DNA from: Rhodosporidiobolus odoratus
Taxonomy: Eukaryota; Basidiomycota; Microbotryomycetes; Sporidiobolales; Sporidiobolaceae
Assembly (NCBI GenBank): GCA_034387635.1
Contig: JAOANU010000001.1
Span: 2,294,001 to 2,358,000 of the forward strand
Direction of reading: 5' to 3'
Length of the DNA stretch: 64,000 nt
The first letter of the stretch is position 1; the number at the start of each line of letters is the position of its first letter. Shown here piece after piece: positions 1-12,269 of this stretch. The translations under genes were made by a program, and so were the position numbers. The notes beneath the pieces are model-generated. The model was not told where the DNA came from. It made no database searches and saw only the letters and a program-made list of their open reading frames with translations.

Positions 1-3000
1 TGCCGCCTTCCTGACACCTCTCTCCCAGCTACCCCGACCACGCCCTCTTCCTCCTACGGTACCCTACAACCACGTCCACCGCCTGCAGAACCTCTTCTAC
101 GCCAAGGGTAACCTCCGTCTCGCGCTCGGAGATAACCACGCGGCTCAAGATGAATACGAAAAGGCCGTCGAAGTCGCCCTCTCCCTTCCCGAATGGGCGA
201 ACCAAATCCCCGGCATGCAGTGGCCCGTCGAAGGGTGCTCCGTGCGAGACCTTGTCGTCGTTGCCACCGTCGTCGGCCGGATCCTCGCCGCTTACGCTCA
301 AGGCGGATCGGACCCATCTCTCGTCGCTCGTACTGCCGCTTCTTACGGCGTTGCAGACGAGCGAGGTGGGATCCAGTTCGACCAGCTCTTCCACGTCGTT
401 CGGACAGGCGGCGAGGCTTACATCGCCAAACTCCTCGAGCAGGGCGGAGGTGTCCTCCCGACCGTGCTGCTCGAACCGCACCTCCTCGCTCAATTGCCCG
501 GCATGCTTTTCGCCGAGTCTCGAGGAAAGCTACCATCTCTGCTGGACCCGGCAATCGTTTCCAGCGACCCGAGTACCGCAGCCGTCGTCGACCCCGCACG
601 CACAACCATCGAGCAATCCGCAAAGCAAACAACGAGTACGATGCTCCTCACCCTCGCCAAGATGCTTCAAGACTCTCTGAGCCCGACGAGCGACGTGAGG
701 AGGACGATTGGGGGAATCCCGGCCAGTCAGAGTTTGTTGTTGCCGCTTTATTATGTCGCTTTAGCACTTTATCCGAGTCCTTCGACTTGTAACAACCTTG
801 GGATCCTTCTTTCTACGCTGAACGCGACGACGTTGATTGGACATCAGGATCCGAAGATGCCGCCGGCGGTTTTGACCGGGCAGGTGCGTCTCTTCTTTTC
901 CCTCTTTCTTCGCTTTACTTCTCACTCCTGACGCTTATCGGCTTGATCTGGCTAGCAACTCGCTCTGCGTTACTACCACACCGGTCTCAAACTCGACGCT
1001 CGCCATCCGCACCTCTACACCAACCTCGGCTCGCTCCTCAAAGACATGGGCAAACTCCCCGAAGCAGTCGAGATGTACAAGCGGGCTGTCGAGTACAACC
1101 CTACTGTGCGTCTATTGCTTCTGGTCCCTGTTCATTTTGTACCGGTGCTTACGACTTGTTGAGGGGTAGTTCGATGTTGCACTAGCAAATCTCGCCAACG
1201 CAGTCAAGGACACGGGTCAGATTCAGGAGTCGGTCCCTTACTATAAGGAAGCGGTCAGGTTAAACCCGCAGTTCCCGGAGGCGGTGTGTGGGTTGATCAA
1301 TGCGCTGGGGGGGATTTGTGATTGGCATGGACGAGGGGGAGTGGGCGTGGGTTTCTTACTTTCTCTTGTTCTCTTCTCCCTTCGTATCTTCCGTTCGCCG
1401 CTTTCCAGGGTTGCGCTCTCAAAGGACTCCGCTCAAGGGGGCTGACTCTCTCGGGCATGTGCAGGAGGAATGGCTCGTCGACCCGCACAAAAACCTCGTT
1501 CACGCTCCGGCCGCGCCTGGTCGACCCCTCGCCCGACAAGGTTACATGGCGCAAATCTCGGACCTGGTCGCCAAGCAGCTGCAGGACGGGTACTCGTACG
1601 GTCTCGGCTCGCTGGCAAACTACGGCAACCTCGACGACTGGCTCGGGCTCATCTCGTCGGCTTTGTATGGCACCACTCCACAACAGGCCGGTGATCTGAT
1701 GCAGGTCTGGGTCGAGCGGTTCACCTTCCTCCTCAGCGATTTCGACCGCAGGCGCAGCCAGATCAACGAAGGAGGGTACCTTATCCGCCTCATTGAGCGG
1801 TTGATGCGAAGAATTCAGCGGAGGTGGTATCTCGCTGAGTTTGGTAAGACGGCGTACCTGGGTTCTGATGCTCCTGCGCCGAAGCGCATCAAGCCGACAC
1901 AAGCGGATGTTGGTCGGTATCGTCGCCCACCTTTGCCGCCTTCTCTTCCTCCTATACCCGTCGCCGTACGTTTCCCTTCTGCGTCCCTCTCCTCAGCCCG
2001 CTTCTGACATAAGTACTGCACCAGACCGTCCTTCCCTTCCATTGCTTCACCCTCCCTGTCACCGCCCGCGAAACCCGCCTCATCTCTCATCGCACCGGTC
2101 TCCGCATTTCCCATTCTACCCTCAACCAACCTTGGATGCCTCCCATCGTCTATCCTCCTCCACGACCTCCTCGAGACGGCAAGATCAACGTCGGTTACGT
2201 CTCGTCCGATCTCGGCAACCATCCTCTCTCGCACCTCATGCAGAGCGTCTTCGGCTACCATTCTTCCCGCTTCAACATTTTCGTCTACGCCACTTCCCCC
2301 TCGGACAAGTCACCTTATCGTCTCAAGATCGAGAGGGAGAGCCAGCACTTCTTTGATGTCTCGCGCGAGTCGACTCAGCAGATCGTTGACCGCATCGTTC
2401 ACGATGAGATTCATGTTCTCATCAACCTCAGCGGGTACACCAAGGGGGCGAGGAATGAGGTGTTTGCGGCAAGACCGGCGCCGGTCCAGATGAGCTACAT
2501 GGGCTTTGCTTCGACGTTGAGCGCTGGCTGGTGCGATTACTTCATCGTAGGTGAGTTATGCCTGCCCTTTCATCTGTTCCTCGGTCCAAGCTGATCTGTC
2601 TTGGTTCTACTCCGTAGACCCCATCGTTTGCCCGCCGCATCTCGTGTCCGGCAACCAGTGGCGGTACTGGGCTGGCATGACCAACACCCCCGACGCTAGC
2701 AGACCGCCTACTCCTACCGACTTTGAAGGCGATATCGATCCGGAAGGCGATAGCGAGCTCTTTGTCTATACCGAGAAGCGTGCGCACCGGTCCCTTCCTT
2801 CGTCATTGCCCGCGTCGTCACTGAATGCCCTCTGTTCCTCGCCCGCAGTCATCTACCTCCCGCATTCCTACTTCGTTACCGACCACAAGCAAGCTTGGCG
2901 AGAAGACGAGAATGTCGGCTTGAACCCGAACGAACCGCCCGTAACCTCGTCGCTCCCTCTTTCAGAAGAGGTCACTTGGGCTCTCGAGGAAGACAAGCGT

Positions 3001-4061
3001 TTGCAGATGCGCAAATCCATGTTTCCCAACATCCGCGACGACACGGTCATCTTTGCGAACTGGAATCAGCTCTACAAGGTGCGCGCTTGTCCTTCCTCTC
3101 TCTCTTAAACATGCTCTATTGACAGGCTTTTCCGCTGTTCTATCCAGATCGACCCCTTCATCTTTCGCATCTGGCTCAACATCCTCAAAAAGCACCCGAA
3201 TTCGATCTTATGGCTTCTTCGCTTCCCTGCGCCGGGAGAGGCGCACCTCAAGGCTACGGCGGCGCAATGGGCTGGGCAGGACGTGGCGGACAGGGTCATC
3301 TTCACCGATGTCGCTAACAAGAACGAGCATATCCATCGTGGGAGGATCGCTGACTTATTCCTCGATACCACCGAGGTAAGCTACTTCTAAGTTGCGCCCG
3401 AGTATGCGGAGGTTGACCTGCTTTGTTTTTGCTCCCCCTCCTACTGCGCTCACATTCTCTTCCGCTCTCTTGCCTTGCTGTAGTGCAACGCCCACACTAC
3501 CGCCGCCGACATTCTCTGGTCCGGCACCCCCATCCTCACCTTCCCCCGTCACCCACACAAGATGTGCTCTCGAGTCGGCGCCTCTATCGCAGTCGCGACC
3601 GGTCTTGGTCCTCAGATGATCGTCTCCTCCGCAGAGGAGTACGAACGTCGAGCCTTGGAGCTCGCCTCTGGGCTTCTTTACGACGAAATCGCGCCCGACT
3701 CGTCCAAGCCGTCTACTACCCTTGAAGGTCGTCCACAGCGTAGGGGGAAGGGCGAGTTGGCCGATCTCAGGAAGAAGCTCTTTTTGACGAGGGAGCAGTC
3801 GCCCTTGTTCGATACCAAACGGTGGGTGCAGAATCTTGAGAAGGTCGGTTATTCTTCACGCTCTCTCGCTTGGCTTGAGCTGACACATCTCTCTATACTC
3901 AGGGCCTGGTCGAAGCTTGGGAGCGCTGGGTCAGCGGGGCCGAATTTGAAGACCTGCCTGAGTGGGCAGCTCAGGCTGGTCCCGCACGCTCCACTCCTTG
4001 CATTTGGGTCAACGACGACAAGGACGGTCAGAACATTCTGCCAAGGCAGCCGTGGTTCTAA
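1..4061 (+). CDS. OGT: O-GlcNAc transferase (UDP-GlcNAc:protein O-GlcNAc transferase), 5'-partial
   Basis: Nucleocytoplasmic glycosyltransferase that moves GlcNAc from UDP-GlcNAc to Ser/Thr of proteins. The window opens inside the gene. The first readable coding exon runs from about 65 to 880. TPR helices follow at 955-1105 and 1185-1345 (for example YTNLGSLLKDMGKLPEAVEM, then ANLANAVKDTGQIQES). The catalytic region begins near 2170 with INVGYVSSDLGNHPLSHLMQ, the family's GYVSSDFGNHPxSHLMQ block. Further family landmarks are GYTKGARNE, FANWNQLYK, SILWLLRFP and CNAHTTAADILWSGTP, then SPLFDTKRW near the C terminus. About nine short introns are visible. The stop TAA is at 4059-4061, after NILPRQPWF. 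Family assignment is secure; exon borders around 1345-1470 and 1970-2030 are less so. The next gene is convergent. Confidence 0.92.
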
Positions 4062-4470
4062 ACCTCTTCATACTCTTCCGCCTTCTCGTTCTCGCTTGCC
4101 ATTCTCCGCATAGAATATCTACCGCCCATTGCTCTTTCTTCCGTTGTACATAGCGTAAAACGCACTTTCCGTCGTTCTTTCTTCCTTACTGCCTGCAAAG
4201 CCTAGCAATATATCTTCTTTTTGCGTCGCCTCAAACTCCGGTCAGCGGTATCAGAACTGCGCTGGCAATCCGGATGAATAGTAAATATCATGAAACGACA
4301 CGACCAACCAAAACAGCACAACGAGAAAGCAGACAAGGGAGGGTACAGCACTAAGCTTTGCTCGGACACAGGTTGGGAAGTAGCCCGGCAGTTTTGGGTT
4401 GCCATCCATACTGCAAAGAGGAAGCCAGGTTCAGTGTCGTCTGCATTGGAGGAAAAGGACAAGGCAGTGG
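4062..4470. other. Convergent intergenic region
   Basis: This is the 3' flank between the OGT gene (+) and the cysteine-rich gene (-). No independent gene is seen. On the minus strand, 4202 to about 4415 could serve as an alternative last exon of the cysteine-rich gene. It would be joined by a 71-base GTAAGT...TTTGCAG intron and would add a hydrophobic stretch and a basic RRRKKK end. Confidence 0.5.
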
Positions 4471-7227
4471 TCAAGACTTACTGCTCGATCCTCCACCCGT
4501 GTACGGGTCACACTTGTGTGCGACCTCTTCGAGGCAAGGGACGCTGCATACGCTGTTGGCGTCCAAGTAGGTAGTTCGCGAGATGAAGCGGTTGGCGGAA
4601 CAGTTCCAAATAGCACTGGTGCCGGGACACTGGGCGATGCAGCGAGTAGCATCGCGGCTGAGGAAGTGATAGCTTGCGCTGCAAAGAGTGCGTCGAGAGA
4701 ATGGAGGAAAGGTGTGAGCACAGGTAGAAAAGCGGGAGAGCAAGCAGGATCAGTACTAACCAGGTGCGTGCGCGCTCAGGGTTGCACGTCGCGATTCCTT
4801 GCCAAAGCTGCTACACGACTTGCACTCGTGACATACAAGTTTCGCGAGGAATTGTCAGCTTTGGAGGAGACGGCAAAACTGGGGTGGTCGAGACGCACCG
4901 GCTTCAAACGTCGCCGCGGGGCAAGGGGCAGCGATACATGCTCCGCTTAAAAGTTGTCTCGTCTTGCGCCTGGTGGCTTTCCCCGCGGTAACACACGTCT
5001 TCAAGGCATCGCTGTCCGAGCAGGGTGCACAGATATGACCGTTCGTGTTGCCGTAGTAGCCGTAGGGGCAGGTGTCGAGGCAGATTGATCGGTAGAAGAA
5101 CTTCTCAGTGCTGCAATAGGCCATCGAGGTCAGCAAGGGGATCGTTGGGAATGGAAGAGAGCGAGGAGGAAAGCGGGACTGACCAAGTCAAGAGAGCCGG
5201 GCTCGCGCAAGTGGCCGCGTCGTCGTCGAAGAGTTTGCAGCTCTCGCAGTGGCGGGCCGAGCAGAACAACTGCTGGTCAGACGTACACGGCGGTGAGAGC
5301 TGGCGAAGGATACGTACTAGCTGGATCAGTTCAAGTCGACAAGTCGCAACTCGCCTTCACGACGCACATGCCATCGATGTTTAGGTAGAGTCGCTGCTTG
5401 TCCGCCTTCACGCCGAAAAGGGTAGCTTTCGAGTGTCCGGTGCAGGCGAGAGCGCCCGTGTCGCATTGCTGGCAAGAGTTAGTCGCTGCGAAGGAATGGC
5501 AAAGTCAGTTGAGAAGGTCAAGGGGAAACGGCGACGACTGCTGAACGAGAAGATGCAGGAGGATCAGACTCACTGGAGTCGGAGAAGTAGGCGGCAGGGT
5601 AAGCTAGCGCCGTGACGCTGTGAATCGAGGGACACTTAGCGGGATTGCTGGGAGAGGACCGACGGCGAGGAGGGAACCCTACCAATCACCGGCGAAGAGG
5701 TACAGCTGGTCACCGTTGTCATTCTTGCCGCTTCGAGATGGAAATAGAGACATAACAGTGGACATTGCAGAAGGATTCGAGCAGAACGAGCGCGCCAAGC
5801 CCTGGCGAAACTGGTCCACTGTCGGTACAAGCCAACTCTCCCAGATCGCAGGTGCTGCAGGTTGAGGTATCTGCTAGGCGAGAGGTACAGGTGAGCTATT
5901 GCCTGTGCAGCTCGTCACACCGTCGTCGCAAGCTTTGAAGGTAGCCGAGCCTGATGAAACGAATCAAAGCCCATCAGCTGAGGCTTCAAGTGGAGAACCG
6001 TAAAAGCTCACCCGAGTCTTGCCAGTAACCCGCCGGCCCCGCTTGGGGCAAGACACATTTCCTCGTTGGCGTCAAGAGCAGCTGTTTGCCCGCGCTGTCC
6101 TTTGCGCAGGTGAGAGCCCCACTAGCGTTACAGGTCAACGCTGCGGAGTCGCAAGGGATGCAAGCTCCGATGCCTTTGTCGGCGTAGTAGCGGAAGGGGT
6201 AGTGCAGCTCGCAAGTTTGGGCGTGAGGAGGAGCTGGTCGGCCTTGCTGTTCTTGCCGCTGTCGAAGGTTTGGGAGTGAGTGTAGAGTCGCGTCTACAGG
6301 GAAGGAACGGACGAACCAAGAGGTGGCGGTTCCAGGTCCAGTGCCGGTGCAGGTCTTGACGCCGGTGTCGCACGCCTTGACGGTGTGAGCTTCAGAGGCG
6401 AGGACAAGACCGTCCATCAACATCCAAGGTAAGGATAGGAGCGAACAGGAGCAACGCACTGGTGACATCGGGCTAGAAGCCATCGAAGATATAGTCGGCT
6501 TCAAGGCACTGACCACTCGAAAGGTAATTGACCTTACTGTTGTGGGACCGAGGTAAATTCCTGCTGAGTACGAGAAGCCAGGGTGGCCCGAACAGCGAAT
6601 GCACCAAGCCGTGGCTGTTTTGCCGCTGTCAGTGCAAGAGGCAGCATCCTTGCTAGCACATGCTCGACAGACGTTTCCTGCGCGACAAAAAGGATCACCT
6701 CGGCAGTGCTGCATAAGGGTAGGGGACGACAGGCTTACTACCAGGCGTCACGTCTGCCCGAGTCCCGAGCGGACAGGTTTGTACGCAAGTCTTGCCAGAG
6801 AGGGACCAGCCAGTAGAGCTGCACACAGCGGAGCCGGTCAGACATCACCGCTCGGTTGAGCACGAGAAAAACTGACGGACCATCCCGCCGTAACTGTCGC
6901 GGACGAGCATTTGGCAAAGGGAGCGGGACAAGCAGCGCAAGTCCCGTCACCAATTGCTCTTGTCGACGTTGGTGACCTTGCTAGAGTGGTAGATGCAGGA
7001 CGTCTTGTCGGGAAAGATGGAGAACCTGTTCGAGGCGGAGGAGGTCAAGGCGGATCCACTAACAAAACCTGTCCATCCCGAGGAAAGCAGACGCACCCAT
7101 TAGAGCACTTGACTGTAGTACTTGTCGCCCGGCGCTCGAGGGAAGACCAGGGGCAGGCGGTGGATCGAGGGCGGTCGAAACGACGAAGGTCGCGACCGGA
7201 AGAAGGGAGAGAGAGGAGGGAGCGCAT
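4471..7227 (-). CDS. Cysteine-rich modular secreted/surface protein, paralog A
   Basis: The protein is built from repeated modules of about 50-60 residues, each with a C-x2-C pair followed by a TC...G..(A/L)TC block. Examples are CIPCDSAALTCNASGALTCA near 6170 and CPYGYYGNTNGHICAPC near 5060. It is strongly similar to the plus-strand gene at 17402-21116: LTPTRKCVLPQAGPAGYW here matches LTPTKKCILPQVGYPGYW there. Introns repeatedly split a Cys codon, as in the paralog. The stop after CDPYTGGGSSSKS (4471) matches where the paralog ends. The proposed ATG at 7225-7227 gives SLERRATSTTVKCSNG before the first intron, which aligns with SLEARAATTACTNG of the paralog. The usual hydrophobic signal peptide, however, is out of frame. 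Function is unknown; an extracellular or wall role is inferred. Not every exon was traced. Confidence 0.7.
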
Positions 7228-8128
7228 GGCAGGCGCAGTTGGAGACACGAGACAAAGAGGGAAGGGAAAAGATAGAGAGAGAGAGAGACTAGGGTAGGAC
7301 TGACAGGTTGCTGGAGGATGAATAGATGAAGAAGAAAAGGAGAAGAGAAGAGAGAAGAGAGAAAAGAAATCTCAATCCTGCATTTCCTCTTCTATCTTTG
7401 GCCACGAGGTCTCGACTTTACCGTTCTCATCGTTCGTGAGCAGTTCGGAGTCTCTGGCCTCTCTGGCCTCGTCTTGCTGGACCTGTTCGCCAGCAGGACG
7501 ATCTCCCGTTGGGTCGGACCTCCTCGCCTCGTCGCGTCGAAAGGCAACGATCGAGAGCAAGATCCTTCACCAGACGCTCCTGCGGCTCGGGGAAAGCGAG
7601 GAGTAGGCGGCCCCGGTGGGTTCTGTACCGAGGATACCCCGTCGCACAAGCGTTGGAGGCGAGTCCGCGATTCTCGTCATGTTTGAGAAGGTCAAGCGGG
7701 CAACTTGCCTTCCAGCCACAGCCCGCTGCATGCCTGCTGACCTGTCCACCCATACCGTCCTGTGGCTGTACGAGAAGGCGATGCAAAACTGCGACTTCGC
7801 AATAACAAAATCCTCGTGAGGAGGAACGTCAAAAGGGGAACAAAACAAGGAAGGTACTGCAAAGTTTGGATGGAGAAGAAGGAGCAAGAACCATATACAG
7901 AACGCAAGTCAAGAGGTAAAGGCGCTTCCACTTTGAGGGGGCAGAGAGCGAAGAAAGGAACGTGTCGAGGTGTAGTGGCTCGATTTTGGCATGGGATGAC
8001 AGGTAGGTTGCGCAGGCGATAGAATGAGGTAAGATGAGGATAAGGAGAGGATAAGGCGATATGGCGAAGTAACTACTGCGCTTTCGGCTTGTTCGCGCCG
8101 AAGGATTCGTGCACGTCAAGGAGGACTG
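7228..8128. other. Intergenic region, about 0.9 kb
   Basis: This holds the upstream region of cysteine-rich paralog A (-) and the 3' flank of the aspartate/glutamate carrier (-). A purine-rich GA tract lies at about 7254-7370; read on the minus strand it is a pyrimidine tract just upstream of paralog A, as is common in promoters or 5' leaders. Open frames of 60-120 codons exist but look like nothing I recognise and carry no clear domain. Confidence 0.6.
7254..7370. repeat. GA-rich low-complexity tract
   Basis: Near-continuous purines on the plus strand, including a GAGAGAGAGAG run near 7276-7287 and AGAAGAGAGAAG repeats near 7340-7365. On the minus strand this is a CT tract directly upstream of the gene at 4471-7227, so a promoter or leader role is possible. 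Confidence 0.7.
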
Positions 8129-11100
8129 TCATGGATCCGCGTAAATCCATCCATCAGCACTTTGTTCAAACTGAAAAGCAGGCAACGGAGGGAGCAGGCT
8201 CGAGCGGAACCGCGACTGACCCTTGAGCGCATTCCTCGCCCGTACCCTCGCAATCTCCTCCTCTCGCGGTAGGATCGACTCGACGAGGTTGAAGCCTTGC
8301 TGAGGCTCGGGGTAGGGGAAGTGCTTTTTAAGGTTTTCGTAGGCAACGAGGGTCTGGGTCCGAGTAAGGAAGGAAGGAGCAGGATAAGAAAGACAAGTCA
8401 GCCAAGAAGAGGGGCACGCCATCGCGGATTGTCGTGGGCCGCGAGCTTGATGTCAAGTTGAAGACTGAATCCGGGAGAGAAGGGAACGTACGACACCGAA
8501 TTGAGGCGAAGATCGGAGAACACGAGCAGGTCCACCTTTGAACAGCGCTCTGGGGCCTTCCTCCGTCACTGCACGCGACGTGGTCCGTCAGAAAAATCAG
8601 CACAATGACTTCAGCCACGAAGTCATCCATGCCGATAAGAAGAAAGGCAAAAGCCGACGTACGAATTTTCCTGAACGCATCCCCAACCCCCTTATACGTA
8701 CTCTCCCCCTTCCTCGCCTCAGTCTGCAATCGCGTCTTGATAACGTCGGCCGGGGTCGTCAAATACGCAGCGGGCATACCCGCAATGGCAGCTGCAGAGA
8801 GGGCTTCGCCGTAAGAAAGGACTTTGCCATCTCGGCCTTCGTGGAAGACGTCTTTTTTTAGGTGGGCGTAGCTGGAACGCAAGCGAGTTACGGATCAGTC
8901 TCAGCGAGCGAGGGTATGGTCGAGATCGCAAGAGGTGGGAGGTAGGAAAGAAGGGAAAGGAAAAAAATGACGCACGCAGGGAAGTAAATAGCAGAGAAAG
9001 GCACATCACGAGCTAAGCAAGCCGTCGCACCACGGTACAGTCCAAACAAACCCAACTGCCGGACAATGTGTCCGGACCCTTGACGCACTCCACCGGCTTT
9101 CACACTCTCGCCTTGCATCTGAAGGCGAATTTTGACAATCTCGAGCGGGTTGGTGAAGACCTGCAGAGTGGGGAAGAGTCGACACGAGCTTCAAACCAGA
9201 TAGAGGATCGGGAGAACGACGACGTACGACTTGGCAAGCTCCCGCCAATCCACCGCCGAAGACTTCCCAGCTCAGCTTGATCCGCCCTGTACTAGGGTCC
9301 GTTGCATACTCTCTAACGAGGTCGTTAACGGTAAGCTTGATAGCCTTTTCAGGCGCTACACCCTGCGCGATAGCCGTAGGAGTCGAGTCAGCAGTCTGTG
9401 TTATCGTGCAGACCCATGCTAGACTGGGAAAAGGGCGGAAGCAACGCACGATAAGCTGTGGCGGCAGCCCTCTGTAAAAGCCCAGGAACCCCTCGTTCTT
9501 GTACACTTTTCGGACGCAGTCGAGCGAGTTTTTGTACAGCAGCTCTCCGACCACCTTTGATCGCTGGTTCTGCATGCGGGTCTACGGCGCATGGGAGGAG
9601 GGGGGAGAGTTGCGAAGGTCAGTCTGTTGCGGTAGTAGAAGCGAGGACTGGCAAAAGGGCGTACTTTGGTAAGGTCGATGGGGTATACTGCGAAGAGGAG
9701 AGTGCTTGAGCGAAACCGGAAAGGGAAGGTGCAGAAAGAAAAGAGTCGTACCGGCTGTTGCGCCCAGCGCGCCAGCAACACCGCCAAGACCGAAGTAGTA
9801 CGCAGACTGCAGCGCAAAGATAAAGTGAGTACGGACTACAGTACTCTTCATCTGCCGAGTTGCGCTCCTCGTTCTGAGAACCGTCAAGGCAGAACAGAAA
9901 AACCTACCTTCCCAACCTCATGCAAAGCCCCACCCTTCTTCTTCGTCCCCTCCTTCCCCTCCACCAAGACCGCATTCGGCGGTCCCCACTTAGCATCCAA
10001 CAGACTTCCAAAATCCCTGACCCCAACCCTCTCGCCCTCATCCTCCTTCCCCCTCCCCTCCTGTCGACACTGCCGAGCATAGTGGAAAATGATGGCCACT
10101 TCCATGGGGGAGAAGGTACCGTAACGCATTGTACGAGAGGCGTGATTGGTGAAATCGGAAGGGGTGATTTTACCGTCTGGGGAGCGGGCGCAGGCTTCGC
10201 GAACGACTTTTTCGACGAGGTCCATTTCGCGGATGACCTGTATGGCGTCGTGAGGGGACGACGAGTCAACAAAGGTGAGTTGGATCAGCAGTTGTTACTC
10301 TCGGGCATGCAGCTATTCAAGGAAAGGTACGCACATTATGAAAAGCGATACACTCCGAATAGCTAATCTGTCCTCCGGGTACCAATTCTGCCAAGTTTTC
10401 CAGATTGTCCAGCACCGAGTCACTCAACTTGTGCCGTGCGAGCTCGTAGATGATACGGGCGAAATCTTTCTTGTCAATGTAGCCATCTTGGTTTTTGTCG
10501 AAATGACGGAAGGCTTGTCGGAGGCGTTCACCTTGGAGGCCTTTCATGAGTTGGGTGAACTCGCTATTGAGCTATCGACGTCAGTAAACAGAACCTCAAG
10601 CCTCGAGAGGGGGCACGAGCGATTGGGAGGAGAGGGAGCAGGACGCACTTGAATCCGAGAACATGGCCCCCTCTAGCCTTGCCTAGGTAAAGCTGCACCC
10701 ACGCGCTGTCGAAGTCGAACGGGATCGCGTCTGGCCCGAGCATCTGGCTGAAGACCTGCTTGAACTCGTCAAACTTGACCTTGCCGTCCCCGTTGGTATC
10801 GAATACCCGGAAGGCAATCTGCACAGCGAGCACGAGCCACGTCAGTCTAGCGCGCAGGCATGGCAGCGCAGGACGAGAAGAAAGTGGCGGCTCCCCGGGC
10901 CAGCAGCAGTGGACAGACGAGAAAGACAGCACTTGAACGAAGCAAGCGTACATCGAACTCGGCTGCCGGTTTTTTCAACAGTTCCTGAAACGTAACGAAA
11001 TCTTCCCAGGTGACCCTTCCAGCCTTGCGCTGATCGGCGACGTTGAACAGGATGCCATACTGCTGGCGGCTGATCTTGGCAAAGTCGGATTCGGGCGCAA

Positions 11101-11711
11101 CGGCGGAGACAAAGTCGGGTTCGGTGAGGTAGCTGTTCGCCAAGTGAAGTGTCACGTCAGCAAGCGTTTCGTTCCAAACTTGCTCAAAAAGACTCGAAGC
11201 AGAGAATTGTCGCATAGCTAAACCCGACGACAAGTGGGGAGAGACGTGGGAGGGAAGAAAAGAAGCAGCAACGTACCTCTCGCCGCCAATCGAGTCGCGA
11301 GTGGCATACCGCTGAAACGTCTTTTTCCATCTGTCCAGGTCGGTCGGGGTGGTATACTCAGCCTGGACAGGGAAACCGCTTGGGGTGGATACCGCGGCGG
11401 GCGAGGTGTCGCAGTGAAGCGTTTCTGAGGCGAAGGCTGCGGGATTCGAGAGGCCTGTCATCAGTCTCGACATGACTTTGGCCGCCTACAGCCGCTGCAA
11501 TATTGAGGGTGGTGCAGTGGGCGCGAGTTAGCAGAGTGGGGACTGTCGGGTGAGGTCGTGCGGGCGGTGTCGAAGTGTTGCAGCGTCGACGGCGGACCTT
11601 TGACTCGCTCAGTGCTGCCAGATACATTTCACTTGTGCTCGTCTCCCTTGCGAGCGTGCCCATGGCGAGGGAGAGGCTTGTTGTGACGAGGTCGGCAATG
11701 GACGGAAGCAT
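8129..11711 (-). CDS. AGC1: Calcium-regulated mitochondrial aspartate/glutamate carrier
   Basis: Inner-membrane carrier that exchanges mitochondrial aspartate for cytosolic glutamate plus a proton, supporting the malate-aspartate shuttle. The N-terminal half has EF-hand repeats, with [13 protein letters not shown] near 10790 and [13 protein letters not shown] near 10490 as clear calcium loops. The C-terminal half is a three-repeat SLC25 carrier with signatures PIDLTK/TRMQNQ (split by an intron), [11 protein letters not shown] (about 9140) and [11 protein letters not shown] (about 8740). The stop is at 8129, after [13 protein letters not shown], joined by an intron to [13 protein letters not shown]. 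The start chosen is the ATG at 11709-11711 ([16 protein letters not shown]...), whose exon joins [15 protein letters not shown] in frame; an internal Met in the second exon is an alternative. About ten introns. The neighbour at 12270 is divergent. Confidence 0.93.
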
Positions 11712-12269
11712 GGGCGGATGGAGCAGAGTGGGCTCGAGAGGAGACAGGGAGGGGGCTTACGGTTCAGCATAATGAAGTGAGAGCTGTAATGAGTGTAAGA
11801 GAACCTCGAGGTCTGTCTAACCTGGTCAGCGAAAGAGGAAAGTGCCGAGGAGGAGGACGAGGACGAGGACGACGATGGGAACCGATCGAGTCTTGCACAC
11901 TCTGTTATCGCTCTCACTCGTGCAGCGCCTGCGGTACGGTACAGCTCTACAGTGCTTCCCAGATCTACTACCTACGCTTCCCTCGTCTTCTCGTGCTGTC
12001 ATTTCCCCCGTCATCTCCACCTTCTCCCCTCAACTTCCCCTCCTTCTCCTCACACTCCCCAGTCGTTCTTACCTAACGGCTTGCCTTGAGCTGCAAAAGT
12101 GAACAAGTAGTAGTTATTGTGTTCTAGTCTAGGAGAGAGGCTGTGCCGGAACATCCACGGACTCGTTCTCTCCTTCTCCTCGCTCCTGTTCGGACATGCC
12201 GTACACATTGCTCGCTTCTCTTCAGTGCTACCTTTGCTCCTTGCGGCCTGACCACCCAGAGCTTCCGCC
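11712..12269. other. Divergent intergenic region
   Basis: Shared upstream region of the aspartate/glutamate carrier (-) and the membrane protein gene at 12270 (+). It contains CT-rich stretches near 11990-12060. On the minus strand 11830-11885 reads as a serine run, but no convincing exon was found. No RNA gene seen. Confidence 0.5.
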
